A stretch of DNA of 64,000 bases from assembly GCA_025093985.1 (NCBI GenBank), contig JACAAK010000012.1, positions 558,001-622,000 on the forward strand, written 5' to 3'. This document shows positions 11,098-22,891 of this stretch, in pieces. A program made the position numbers and the translations under genes. The notes beneath the pieces were generated by a model, which was not told the origin of the DNA, made no database searches, and saw only the letters and a program-made list of their open reading frames with translations. This DNA comes from Calvatia gigantea (Eukaryota > Basidiomycota > Agaricomycetes > Agaricales > Lycoperdaceae). Each line of letters starts with the position of its first letter. Position 1 is the first letter of the stretch.

Positions 11098-12674
11098 TCA
11101 CTCCTTGTATATCTCCTGAAGACTCGGAATTAACTTCCCTGACATAAGAATTTGTAACCGGAGGCCTCCAGCAACCATTGCCCAGAACCTATCTTGCAAG
11201 TGGGTCCAAGGTTCACCAAAACGGGAATCAATTTCCAACAAGAAGCGACCATCCAAGACATCCTTCCTTGCTGACAATATGTCAAGAAACAACTGCTGAT
11301 CGAATTCACAATCCCTGGCAGTGACGCCGATCCAAGGGGTGGTGGCTCGTATATGTCGAAGACCGGGCATGGCGAAAGTACCTGCCTTTGTATGGTTGCA
11401 CAAGGCCTGCAACACCGTAACAAACTGTTCACCAAAAACAGGTAGCTGCAACGACTGCATCTGGGGAGGAACAGCTTGAAGAACTTGCATTATGGTCGTT
11501 TTTGTATAGGTACCTCGGATCTCGAGAGCTGAACATGTTGTCGGTAATCGTTGAATAAATGCCAATAAATTCTCTAGTTCCGGAGTTTCATGTAATTTAA
11601 GCTCTAAGCTGAATGTTTCCAGCACAGGCAAACGAAGGAGGGGCCAAATCCTACCGGATGGAAGAGAGGCGGAGTCAGATGTTTGGAACAGCCGCATGTG
11701 TTGAAGAGTGATGGAGTTGCGAAGGTCGGCAATGGGAGCGCGCCGCTCATAGTCAAGTTGTTCGCATCGGTACTCGATCAAATTGGGGCACAATTCCAGT
11801 AGCTGGACACAAGCAGGGGAAGGTGCATCCATCAAATGAAGGACGGTGATGTTACGGCAAGGTTGGTCGGACGGAGCCCACACTAGGGAGAAGTCATCGA
11901 GGAGCACTCAGCCCAAGAAAGGAATACTTGACAGCTGCGAAACTTGGAAGCCATCATCCTCCGCATATCTCAGACTTAGGCCCTCCAGCTTCTGAAGATA
12001 TGGGGATAATAAGGGAAGCCATTCTTTGGGCGAGTTGAACAATCCTAAATGCGCGAGCTTCTGAGCTCCCTTCAAAATAACTTGAAATAGGTTTTGAAGA
12101 TCCAGCGGTGGCCACGGGAAACGAGGTATATGCAGCTCGAGGGAGAACGGTACGTTTTGCACATTCTTAAGGTACAGCTCAAGTAAACCGATTTTCGACC
12201 CAACCGTTCCTGATTTCACGTTAACCAGGGCTGTCGCCCACAGTCCTGGGGTTGAACAAACGACTTGACGCCAATACGATGACACGGCGCTGAGAGCAAT
12301 TTGGATATGAATCTCTCGGAAACCTCTTCAAGGAGGGAGGGGGTGCTGAAGTCGATGGGAGGAGATAGGTGAGAGAAGATTGCCGACAGGATCTCCGGAG
12401 ACAGATTGCTGGTAGGTGATTGCAACACGTTCAATCGCCGCAAGAGCTTGGCTTGTGTCGCGTTCAAGGCAGTTGTTGCTTCGTCGAGACGCTTAGTCTG
12501 TTTGATGATGGAAGTTATTTCTTCCGCAGTGGATGAGGCAGAGGGTTGGGCGTGACCCAATAAGACCGTCGCGGCTCGCCCGCAATGGAGACATTCGCAG
12601 AGGTGTGCGGTGAACGACATGTGGAGATGACTGAAGCAGGTGGCTGACCCACACACTTGTGTGGCATGCACCAT
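11098..12674 (-). pseudogene. F-box/LRR-type protein, disrupted
   Basis: The N-terminal part has a Cys-rich start, a coiled linker and an F-box-like core SPEILSAIFSHL, then SSYWRQVVCSTPGLW, the typical basidiomycete post-F-box motif. About 420 residues with leucine-rich spacing follow, to a TAA near 11098. Two defects are visible. The frame changes near 12290, between SERFISKLLSA and VSSYWRQ, without a credible intron. An in-frame TGA lies at 11908-11910, between SSIPFLG and VLLDDFSLVW. F-box proteins act as substrate adaptors of SCF ubiquitin ligases. The two defects suggest decay or sequence error. The start is uncertain: the ATG at 12674 or the MSFTAHLC ATG about 57 nt downstream. Confidence 0.65.
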
Positions 12675-13075
12675 CAGTCGGTATTCAATAGCCGGCAGGG
12701 GCCGATGATTTAATCTCTCAAGTGAGGATAATTATTATCACCTTCACAGATTGCTTGGGAAAGCAACATCCGGGGCTATGAACAGCGCTCCAACATTTCA
12801 GGCTCGGAGATCGAAAACATAACGATCTAACGTACCGGACATCACGCAATGTCCAAAACCACCGCTTGAAACAACCTTTCATGTTTGAACCTAAACAATG
12901 CGAGATACTCGGGTGGTCGCTAACTTTAGGAAAAAAGTCTCTAGCAGTTCTCTGGACTCCTGGAATACCAGCCCGCCAAGGAAACAGTCACATGGGTATA
13001 TTGAGTTTGCGAGCGGCAAAAAACTAGAAATACGGGGCCCAAGAATTGCCTACTCCCATCCCCCCCCACTCTCAC
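12675..13075. promoter_or_regulatory. Divergent intergenic region, F-box pseudogene / amidase
   Basis: About 400 bp separate the two divergent starts and should hold the amidase promoter. A C-rich tract (CCCCCCCC) lies just before the amidase ATG. No specific factor site is recognised. Confidence 0.35.
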
Positions 13076-15371
13076 ATGGCTACTACTGACTGGAAAGAGC
13101 GCGCTCGAGCGAAAAAACACCAACAACTGGAATCAATACCGAAGGAATGGGTATTGACGGACCTCCCTGACAAGTCCCAGCTGGATGTGTCCGACTATCC
13201 AAGGACTTGTGGGTTGCTCTCTGAGCAAGAGCTAGAGATCACCGAATCCTATGTCGACGTTATACTTTCCAACTTATCGAACGGAACGTGGTCAGCAGTA
13301 GAAGTAACGACTGCATTCTCCAAACGAGCAGTCATTGCGCACCAGTTGGTACGCCTCCGCTGTTAAATATTCCAGACAGATCGTGGCTTATTGTTACCCG
13401 AGGTCAACTGCCTGACCGAGATTTTCATTGAAAATGCTCTTGCTCGAGCTGCAGAACTCGACGAGCACTTCCAACGAACGGGAAAAGTGGTCGGACCACT
13501 ACATGGTTGGACATTTACTTCCTTTCCTCGTACCTCCTGCTCATTTGTTCGTGTAACCAGGTCTTCCTATCTCACTTAAGGATCAGGTATGCATCAAGGA
13601 TATTGACTCCACGATGGGTATGTTCCGTGATCGACATTTTCCTCCCCTTCTCGCTAACTCCGATCAGGTTACGTTGCTTGGATTGGCAAACCCGTGACTA
13701 AGAATGCCGTTATCACGGACATCCTGGAATCTCTGGGCGCAATCTTATATGTTAAAACGAATGTTCCTCAAACGCTTTTGGTTGGTTGTTCAGCATGTTG
13801 TGCTCATGAGATATTCATTCTCCTTCCAGTGGCCTGAGACTTACAACCATATCTTTGGGCGGACTCTAAACCCATTCAATCGTTCACTTACTTGTGGTGG
13901 TTCCTCTGGCGGCGAAGGCGCATTGGTCGGTGCGTATTCCATATGTAACCATCACGATCAGGTGTCCCTCAATCACTTTTGAAGCTCTGAAAGGAAGTCC
14001 TCTTGGTGAGCTAACAAAATCACTGCTATTCTGAGTTAACTGCTGACCAAGTCTTGTCCCCAGGCGTTGCCTCAGATCTCGCCGGGTAAATAACTACTCC
14101 TGATTTTTCTTCCTGTGCTCAATCACTACATTAGCTCCATCCGAAGTCCAGCTGCCTTCAATGGTCTCTACGGCTTCCGTCCTTCATCTCATCGTATTCC
14201 TTATGCAGGGTGTGTCAACTCATTTGAGGGTCAGATGTCCGTTGTTTCTGTTCTGGGTCCTATCTCTACCTCCTTGGGAGGCGTGAAATCCTTCATGAAG
14301 AACGTCGTTTCTCGTGAACCATGGCGTTATGATGCATTGACTATCCGTAAAAAATGGAATGAAGATGAATATGGCCTCTCCGAGCACGGTGGGGGCCGCC
14401 AACTATGCTTCGGTATACTCTGGGACGATGGCCTCGTCAAACCTCACCCTCCTATCCTGAGAGGGTTGGAAACTGCTAAGGAGGCCTTGATTCGTGCAGG
14501 TCACAAGGGTGAGCGCTTCAGTTGTGTCTTCTGTTTCAAGACCACTAAAATAGCTCGGACCAGTGATCGACTGGAAACCGGTCAAACATGGGGAACTCTG
14601 TGACATCGCAGTTCGTGTTCTTTTCCGTCTTGGCTGCGTTGACAACGACTCACCGGCTCGCCGTAGTCAAAGTTTTGGGGTGCTGTAGGGAAAGAAGACT
14701 TCGAGGCCGTTACTTCCCTCTCTGGGGAGCCTATCATCGAAACCATGGCTCCTGAAGTCGAGGATCTCGACTCGCCACCTGAACCAATTCCCAATCGCTA
14801 CCCAGCTCTCAACCTCACTGCCTTCCAATATTGGCAGGTCAATGTCAGGCAACGAGAAGCGAAGCAAGCGGTTCTAGATTATTGGCGTGAAACAGAAAAC
14901 GCCACTGGTACCGGAAGGCCTGTAGATGCGATCATTGCGCCTATGGCACCACATGTTGCACCGCCCCATGGAAAAAACAAGTGCGTATCCGTTTACCGAG
15001 ACAGGGTTGTAATTTGACGCGGATACAATTCAGGAATGTATCATACACGGTTGTCTGGAGCATCCTCGATTGTCCGGCTTGCGTTGTTCCTGTGTCGAAG
15101 GTTGATCCTACCTTGGATGCCGGGTGGACTCGCGATTCCTTCCTTACGGATAATGACCGTCAGAACTGGAATTCTTGTAAGTTTAGCATTCCTCGGTTAT
15201 CTGATATTGCGACTCACGATCGCAATTCTAGACGATCCGAATACTTTCCAGAACGCTCCGATCTCCATTCAAATTGTCGGACGTACCCTCGATGACGAGG
15301 CCCTCATTGGAATGTCGGAGATCGTTGACAATGCTATCAAAGCCCACCAGTCGGAGTTGGAGCTGGATTAG
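13076..15371 (+). CDS. Amidase-signature hydrolase (fungal acetamidase/amidase type)
   Basis: Twelve exons join in phase to 562 residues: 13076..13348, 13403..13505, 13561..13617, 13668..13780, 13830..13929, 13985..14005, 14064..14085, 14135..14508, 14564..14614, 14689..14980, 15034..15176 and 15232..15371. Exons 6 and 7 are only 21 and 22 nt. The amidase catalytic triad is intact: Lys in LPISLKDQ, the cis-Ser in [12 protein letters not shown], and the nucleophile Ser in [14 protein letters not shown]. Such enzymes hydrolyse carboxamides to acid and ammonia. The substrate cannot be told from sequence. No signal peptide is seen, so it is probably cytosolic. The spliced introns cut the signature region three times. 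The family also includes the acetamidase amdS group. Confidence 0.92.
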
Positions 15372-18300
15372 ACCTTTATTTCTTACATCGGTTCATATGT
15401 TGCGATATTATCTAATTAAACTTTCCTGTTTAACGACTTCAACGAATCAAGCCATTCCAGAAAACCTAAATTTCTTTCTTGATACAGGACGTTTCGGCTA
15501 GGTCGAACAGAATGTGGGTCCCCCATTACGACTTTCAGCCAAATAGCGGTTATGCGAGAATCGGGTCATCCCTGCGCATGCCAAGTCAGTAGCTGCAGTG
15601 TGGGCTCGCAAAGAAGATCAGTGCTTTAAGATTGCCGAAAGTTATATGGTCGAAGTCGAAATGACGCATGGTGCTGATCAGTCGTTGATTCTGTGTGGGT
15701 AGGGCGCGGGAAGGAGAACAAGCTTTGAGTCTCACGTTACCTGATTCCAGCAGTTAAGTGGACGCCACAATTCGTCCCTGAGAAAATAAGAAAACCCCAA
15801 CAATAAGTAGCCGTAAGCACCTGTCATCCCAATTCCTCAAAAACAGGAGACAGAGAATTAACCTCTTTGATTTCTAATCTGCAATGGAAGTATCATTTGG
15901 AAACTAAACCTCCGAGGTCTATTTTGACACAAGATTAAGATTCGATCCCCACCAGGAAGAGGCGACCCACTTGAATTGTTGAGGATCGAAATCGCATCTT
16001 TTTGACATCGGACCAAGAAACGGGATGCAGTGAACGGCATGTTTCTGTGCTACCAACTGTCTACGAAGCCGCAGCAAATGGTCAGACATAAGTGTACAAT
16101 GGACGCGGTGGTTGTATGGCAACTAACACCTCGACCCACACACTTTGCGACCTCTTCACAGGAAGTACACTAAACCCCAAGGGCAGAATGATACATAAAG
16201 ATAACGTGTGAAGAGCCAAGAGCTCTTCTCGTCCTGATCCAGAGTTTTGTTCCGGAACAAATGTTTTCAGGGTGAGGCGTTTAAGTGAGGGATCATCGAT
16301 CAAATTTCTCCAAACGTGCAACAACAGCGGGTCGGAACCTGGACGTATGGAGAAAGGAGATCGGTGATGGCGGGGCACTGTACAATTGAGTTTTTGAGGA
16401 TAGCAGTGCTCGAGCAACGCTGGACTCGGGGTCGAGTTGACAGCGACATCGGTATTCACTCGATGCCGGCACTGCGATGTTAGTGGAAAAAGGGGTCATG
16501 ACAAGGTCGGACGGACGCCCTGCCACGGTGATATCGCGACTGTTCGTAACTTTCTGCCAAGCTCGAAGAAATGTCCCTTTCGTATGCAAAATGATCCGGA
16601 ATTGATCAAAATGGTTGGATTTGCGGGTACTGGAGCCCCACTTGAAGGATATGGAGTCCGAAGTGACCCCTGCAACTTTTTGAACGGTGTCATAGAGTTG
16701 GCCGGGGCCCTCCCCGGTCCAATGGGTCGACGAAAAAAACTATACGGTTCACACTGGTGCTCACAGGTAACCGGGAGTGAATCATATATCCATCTTCGTC
16801 ATCCTTGAATAAAACACCCAATGGGCGAAGAAGGTCTGTGATTGAGAAGTAATACCATTGGGATTGATTGATTGTCTACTTTCTCACTTGCCAGTGGCCT
16901 TGATGTTGCTGAATTAGGAGCTGTGTTTAGGCGTTTCCGGTGGTTGTGGGGATAACTCGGAAGAGCATACGATTCATCTGACTTAGACTTCGTCCTATTT
17001 GAGCCCAGATGCATATCTGAGTGGCTTAACGGACAGTCCTGGGTGCATGCGGTTGAAGAGGGAGTAACGACCAAAACATCAATCGCGGTCCCGCTCCATC
17101 GGTCGAGTTCACAACATACCTTCAAGGGTCGAAGCTCAATAATTTGGCCACTTCTTCGTGGCCGATGCGCCTCACCGTGCAGACGTCAGGTAGTGGGTGT
17201 CTGTGCGAAAGTTGTTGCGTGGGCTTCAAGACCGCAGATCCCTCCGAGATACTCACAAAACAGACATTCTGGCATCCGGATTCAGCTGCTGTGATAAAGT
17301 TCGTTCATTAGGCTTCTCAGGTGGAAACACTGCACATGGTGTGTGCACTCCACAAACGATACTTTCACGGAAGAGATAGAGCTCTCAGCGGCGCATGTGA
17401 CATCAACCAAACGGTCGCTCCCTCGGAGTCCAGGCATCAATATCACCTTCTACGCTCGCACCAATTGGTATTGCATAGTCTGGTGTTTTATTGCACTGGA
17501 AGAAATGCTACAATTTGATCCCTGTGCTGTTATCCAAATCTTGTACTTAGATTGATCGTTGGTAGGTGTGGTCATCCAGAGAAGATAATAACAGAAGCCA
17601 CTCTGCCGCCTCATCATCGTCTCCCACCTGAATTAAGGTGGGCCACCCTGCCCCTCAAAGAAGAACAAAGTGCATCGTAAAGCAAACGGGATGGCCTGAG
17701 TCTTTCGTCTCTTTACAGCATCTTTCCGTGATTAATTGATGTTGGTACAAATCTTGGGGACGTGGAAGTTATGATTGACACGACTTACTACCCAGGAGTG
17801 TCGATTTTATCAAATGTTCAGGGTTTTCACTATCGTGCACAATATCTCTTTTTTTGGGGAAGGGGTGGAGTTATCGGACTTCCAGAGGATGAGAGTTTCT
17901 CAGCCCCTTGGTCCAGCTAAACGCGCTTGACAAACGCATGTTGTAATTACTGAAAGACCCCATAGCGAAATGCATTTACGCACGCCATTCGGCTGTGTGG
18001 GACCATGGGTCATTCGTGATGGTCGATAGATATAGACCTTCTTTTTTGCCCATGTCTTTCCAGCATTTTTTACGATCAATTGATGTGCAATTCCTGGGGA
18101 GCAGTTCGGTAGCTGTGATCGGCGCTACCCAATGTTAATGTCGATATTTCTTCCGTTTATTAAATGTTCAACGTTTTCGCGGTGGGGTATTGCGTACACT
18201 AGTGAAAAGAAAGGAACGGGACCAATTGCTTCAATCTCTGCCCGGTGGTAAGAATCAACATGAGGTTGGAGGAAGCACGGGAGAAAAGATCATCAAGCGA

Positions 18301-18688
18301 GTGTTCTCTTGAATCTGATTCACACACACACCCAGGCGCTCACGTCATGCCCAAGCCCCTCACCCATGTGGCGTTTCGCGAGAACAGAACAACCACCGTA
18401 TTGATCCTCACACCCTTACTTACGCGACATACGTGGCACGAAAATAGTTTGAAGTTGTACGATTTTCTTTTTGCTTTGTTGATTTGTGGATCATCTACAC
18501 ACTACTTTCCCCACAGATAAGGTATCCAGAAAAGTAGATAAATAACAGGTCCTTCAAATTTTTGAAGACCACCTTTACAACCCAAATATATACAGAGTAT
18601 TAACAAGACGAAGAGGAATAAACATGCAAAAGCGAAGGGTTACCAAGATGCTTTAGGCTTTGTAAAATACCGAAACGTATTTTGATGC
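15372..18688. other. Long intergenic region without a supported gene
   Basis: About 3.3 kb. Open frames up to about 125 codons occur on both strands, but none has a recognisable domain or splice-supported continuation. The right part contains a diverged direct repeat, listed separately. Confidence 0.5.
17705..18215. repeat. Diverged direct repeat, about 340 bp apart
   Basis: Two segments, about 17705-17850 and 18045-18215, share ordered short matches. These include CAGCAT..TTT, AATTGATGT, a GGGGA block, CTACCCA, TGTCGAT, AAATGTTCA and GTTTTC. Spacing is irregular, so this is an old duplication. It lies downstream of the CFEM gene and has no coding content that I can see. Confidence 0.4.
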
Positions 18689-19329
18689 TTAAAGAGCGAG
18701 GACAGCCAAACCAAGAGCAGCAATACCAGCGACGGCGCTAACGCCGTTGACAGAGGCACCGTTGCTAGGGCTGGCACCAGCAGCAGAGCCGGAGCCAGAA
18801 GCGGCGGGTGCAGCGGATCCGGAGGCAGCTCCGGTGACAGCTCCAGAGGAAGCCGGGCGTGAGCCAGAAGCAGCGGGAGCGGTGGCAGTGGGTTGGGCAG
18901 CTGTGGAAAGGCCAGCAGGGGTAGAGGTGAGGGTAACGCCCTGTTACGCAACGACGCGTTCCGTGTTAGCGCTGGGAAAGGAAGTTGACAGAGAAGGGAA
19001 CGGAATACGTACGACGATGGCGCAAAGTTGTTGAGCGGCAGAGAGAGAGTTTTGGAGGTCGGCACCCTGGCAACTTTGGACGATACAGTTCGTTGAGGAT
19101 GTAACAAACTTGTTGCTACGACACAAGCAGGCGTTGTCGGTGGGCTGGCAGTTATCCAAGTCGGCTACCCCGATACATTGGGTAGCACAATCTAGAGATA
19201 TGTAGTTCAGAATGTAAGACAGGCCGTCACGAATATTGTTCACATACCAGGGAGGGCTTGGCGAGCGACGAGGCTTGCGGAGGTGGCGGAGGCAAGAGCA
19301 GCAACGGCAAGGGTGATGGAGAAACGCAT
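18689..19329 (-). CDS. CFEM-domain GPI-anchored cell-surface protein
   Basis: Three exons: 19329..19248, 19191..19013 and 18940..18689, giving 170 aa. Residues 1-20 form a signal peptide (MRFSITLAVAAL..). Residues about 26-88 are a CFEM domain with the eight expected cysteines, including DCATQC, ACLCRS and QSCQG. A long Ala/Ser/Gly/Pro/Thr-rich segment follows, with a hydrophobic C-terminus ending GIAALGLAVLAL that fits GPI attachment. CFEM proteins are fungal; some bind heme or iron and others help in surface sensing or wall structure. Whether this one carries the Asp heme ligand role is not known. Introns flank the CFEM block, which is common in the family. Confidence 0.93.
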
Positions 19330-19930
19330 GTTGATTAAGAGAAAGATGGGGTTGTCGAGGAGACGTGGGATGAAGAGAGCGAAGTGCTGAGGCCGCTTGA
19401 GAAGAAAGTGCGAAAGCCGAAGCTGGGGAAAGTTGAATGATTGACAGAGCTTTTATAGAGCGGCGAGTGGGATAACTCAGGCATGTGAGGTGCCTGAGAT
19501 GTTCCCATGCACGGAAGAATTCTGCAGGGCAGATTCAATGGTACCTACGGAACTACAATTTGGGCGCCCTCCACGAGGAGAAGAATAGGGAAGAATAGGC
19601 TTACAATGACCATGATACGAGGTCAGAGGATCAGTCATTGATACAAGAAACAATAAGATAAAGGAATGTGCATTCCTAGCACAAAGGGCGTTGTTCGATA
19701 AACGAGTATCCCAATCAGGTAGCTAACCCCGTTAGGAGCAACATTGTCCAAAAACGCCCATGAGCAGATCAATCGATCACGCGTCGACCGCTCACCCCGA
19801 ATCACGGCCATTGCCGCACAACTGTGAAGCCACTGAACCTTACTCTGTTGACACGACTCGATCGACCAAACAAACGATTGATCCAAGGTCCAGTGCGTCG
19901 TTTGCTCATCGACACCGACATCTTCAAGAC
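19330..19930. promoter_or_regulatory. Divergent intergenic region, CFEM / eL31
   Basis: Six hundred bp separate the CFEM start (minus strand) from the eL31 start (plus strand). Both promoters must lie here. Short frames in it are not supported as genes. A TATA-like TTATAGAG sits about 120 bp upstream of the CFEM ATG. Confidence 0.4.
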
Positions 19931-20536
19931 ATGGTGCGCAACCTTACTCTCCCTAAGTTGTGGGACACTAATGACCGTGTTCTCTAGGCCCCTGCAAACA
20001 CCAAGAAAAAGGTACTAGAGCTATAACTACCCTCGTTCACTTAATCTAATACCTTTGCGTTAACTGCAAGACTGGCGGCAAGACTCGCTCCGCACTCCAG
20101 GACGTCGTCACCCGCGAGTACACAATCCACCTTCACAAGCGTGTGCATGACCGCTCCTTCAAAAAGCGCGCCCCCTGGGCCGTGAAATCCGTAATCACCT
20201 TTGCGCAGAAGGCTATGGGCACTTCGGATGTCCGTCTCGACCCAAAACTCAACCAGGCTGTCTGGGCACAGGGTATCAAGTCTGTTCCACATCGGCTGCG
20301 TATTAAGCTCGAGCGTGAGTAGGAATTATGATCGGAGGGTGATACGCAGAATTGCTGATAGGGGGGTTTAGGGAAACGCAATGACGATGAGAACGCAAAG
20401 GAGAAGCTCTATACCTACGTCTCGCACGTTCCTGTGACATCGTTCAAGGTGAGTGCCTGTAAGTCCTGTATTTCAGGTGCGGACCTTAGGATTGTTCTTG
20501 TAGGGTCTCCAAACAACGGTTGTCGATGCGGAGTAA
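19931..20536 (+). CDS. RPL31: 60S ribosomal protein eL31
   Basis: Five exons: 19931..19933, 19988..20011, 20071..20314, 20372..20448 and 20504..20536, giving 126 aa, the normal size for eL31. Recognisable motifs are [52 protein letters not shown] and the ending [10 protein letters not shown]. The protein sits at the peptide exit tunnel of the large subunit. The first coding exon is only the ATG, followed directly by GTGCGC and an intron of 54 nt. Splicing therefore must occur before any full second codon is read. Such split-ATG designs are known in ribosomal protein genes. Phase is kept at every junction. Confidence 0.95.
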
Positions 20537-20893
20537 ATAATTCATTTGGTTCTTTTGCTCTTGCTGTCTTTCCTCATTACATGCCCACTCTAAATGCATG
20601 TATCCCGCATGTTCTTTATCCCATGCCCCGCAATTCCTCCCTAAGAAGCATCACGGATGAATCCCACAACTTTCTCTCCGCAATTTGCGTCACCATGAAA
20701 TATTGAACACCCACCTTGGAGACGCCGCCAGTAGACCGCGGGACACATTTGCCTTGAATCTCGCATTTCCACTTTTCGGACTAACATAACCAAATATAAC
20801 ACGTCGGCTACTGGCGTTGAGTTGTTCCACCACAGTTCAAGTAAATAATCAATATTGGTGAAAAAAGAAAAAAATAGTAGACAAAATATTCAA
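20537..20893. other. 3' region of eL31, no gene
   Basis: About 360 bp between the eL31 stop and the tRNA gene. No coding pattern was seen. Confidence 0.4.
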
Positions 20894-20998
20894 TGGACGC
20901 TACGAGGATCGAACTCGTGATCTTATACAATCAAGAACCATGCAGCATTTATCACTGTTTGGTGCAAAGCATACGCCATACCACTAGGCCAAGCGCCC
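20894..20998 (-). tRNA. tRNA-Ala (anticodon UGC) with intron
   Basis: The minus strand folds as a tRNA. The acceptor is GGGCGCT paired with AGCGTCC plus discriminator A. The T-arm is ACGAG-TTCGATC-CTCGT and the D-arm contains TAGTGGTAT. The anticodon stem is TATGC/GTATA (one G-U pair) with loop TTTGCA, anticodon TGC. The third acceptor pair is G3-U70, the alanine identity mark. About 33 nt (CCAAACAGTG...TTGAT) interrupt the loop after position 37, the standard nuclear tRNA intron site. The mature length is about 72 nt before CCA. It lies between eL31 and NOP53. Confidence 0.9.
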
Positions 20999-21144
20999 TT
21001 GATATCTGCTCCCTCTGTGATCCCTTGTATTGCTTTTCGAAATTGTGTCCTAATTTGAAGACTTGAATACTGATTTATCTTTTTCTATCAGCACGAGTAA
21101 CTGGCATAGTCCCTCTCCTAAGGTTTGGGGGTCCCAAAGCAAAG

Positions 21145-22824
21145 ATGGTGGCACCAAAGTCGACAGAAAAGTCAAGCAAGTCTACTATAGGTGCACCAGC
21201 ACAGCACAATCAATCAAGTAGAAAGGGAAAGAAGGCGTGGAGGAAGAATGTGAATGTTGAAGATGTCGAGGAGGGATTGGACAGTATGAGAGCCGAGGAG
21301 AGGGCTGCTGGGTGAGATTCGTTACTTGATCTTGATTTTGACGTTGTTCAATCAGTAATACTTAGGAAAACGCTGCAGAAAACGGTTGATGACGAACTCT
21401 TTGTGGTTGATACTGCCGGAGATGAACAAGGTATGTTTACAAGTATACTGAAGAGTAAAGAGACACCCCTCATATTTTATTGCTTCCGCTATAATCTAGT
21501 TAGAAAAAACCTTGCGCCGCGGTTTTCGCTCTCAGCGTTGACATCAACTAAAATTCTCTCGCAGCGTTCTGCTGTACCACCTGTGTTCTCCCGCACAACG
21601 TCGACTAATGCAGCTGATAGAGAAAGGAAGAGGAAAATGACGAAGGAAGAAAAGGAGAGGCTTTTGAGGATCGCGAAGCGACCGAGGAAAGGACCATTCA
21701 ACAGTATCCTGGATCCTGCAGAGTACGAGGCTGGGAGTGGAGTGGTAGAGCTGAGCCAGGCGGTTAAGGAGAGCGGAGCGTATGATCCTTGGGATATTCA
21801 GGACGCAGCAGACGAGGACGGACAAGAAGAACTCGTGCCAAAACCTCATAAAGTCAAGGTGTGTGCCCCAAGTTTTATCGTAAGTCTAATCGCTGAAGGA
21901 AGGGATAGGCACCTTCGACAAAACGTTTGCGTGACCATATCGCTATTCCGGCAGTATCAGAGCCTCACCAAGGGACATCATATAACCCACCTGTTGATGC
22001 CCACCAGGAACTCGTTCTCCAGGCGGCGGAGGCGGAAGAGAAGCGGTTGAAGCAAATGGAAAAATTGGCCGAGGTCAAAACTAAAATGGAAAAGGCCCGA
22101 CTGGAAGACGATGCTGCGGCCGTATCAGGCGTACCCGGCATGAAAGTTGACGAGATTGTGGAAGAAGGGGACGTAAAGGAAGAAGAAGGCGACGCAGCTA
22201 TTGTGAAACCCCCTTTTGCGCTGAAGAAGAAGACGAAGGCACAAAAGAACAAAGAGCTCAAACTTCTTGCTGAGGTATGGCTCCTATTTTACGCATTACG
22301 ATTGCAGCTCACGTCGTGTTTAGAAACGCGCACTGGCGGAAAAGGCCGCAACTAAGCGACTTCTGGCTTCGATACCACTCGCAAAAGGTCTGAGACGATC
22401 CACGGCTCGTCTAATAGCCGAACGTGAACTTGAACATGCGCAAAAGAAGTTTGCGTTGAAGGACAAGTTGAGACGGCATGGCCTTGCTGGGCAGCGGCTG
22501 GGAAAACACAAGGTGCCCGAAGAGCGGGTTGAAGTGCAGTTGGGTGAGGATTTGACTGAGAGTTTGCGGGGGCTCAAGGTCAGCGTTCCATTCATCGCTG
22601 AACATGTGCCTTATTATTGAACGACTTTTGACAGCCTGAAGGGAACCTCTTCCGTGATAGATTCCTTAGCCTGCAACAGCGAGCCCTTATTGAACCGCGT
22701 TTGCCTGTCATGTACGTTTCCTTCACCTCTAAAAGGCCGTCAAATTAACAAGAAACTCAGACCCAAAAAACGCAAAGCACGGATTATTGAGTACGAAAAG
22801 CACGCATGGAAACGATTCGAGTAG
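21145..22824 (+). CDS. NOP53: Ribosome biogenesis protein Nop53
   Basis: Seven exons: 21145..21311, 21366..21430, 21500..21858, 21909..22274, 22324..22578, 22635..22711 and 22761..22824, giving 450 aa. Landmarks are KKAWRKNVNVEDVEEGL near the N-terminus, ELFVVDTAGDE, ERLLRIAKRP, AYDPWD, IAIPAVSEPHQGTSYNP, a long Lys/Glu coiled stretch, and the C-terminal LRGLKPEGNLFRDRF and KKRKARIIEYEKHAWK. In yeast the SYNP-containing region recruits the exosome helicase Mtr4 (arch-interaction motif) during 7S pre-rRNA trimming; the family also works in pre-60S assembly in the nucleolus. The stop lies only 67 nt before the CSN1 start on the same strand. Confidence 0.95.
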
Positions 22825-22891
22825 ATTAGTAGAGTTACATAAACCAGATACTGTAGGGCGTGGGAAAGCTCATTAGTTGCAACTGACCGTC

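Noticed and set aside
18747..19034. 95-codon Ala/Glu/Pro-rich plus-strand frame
   Set aside because: Antisense of the Ser/Ala-rich tail of the CFEM protein; open only because of low complexity.
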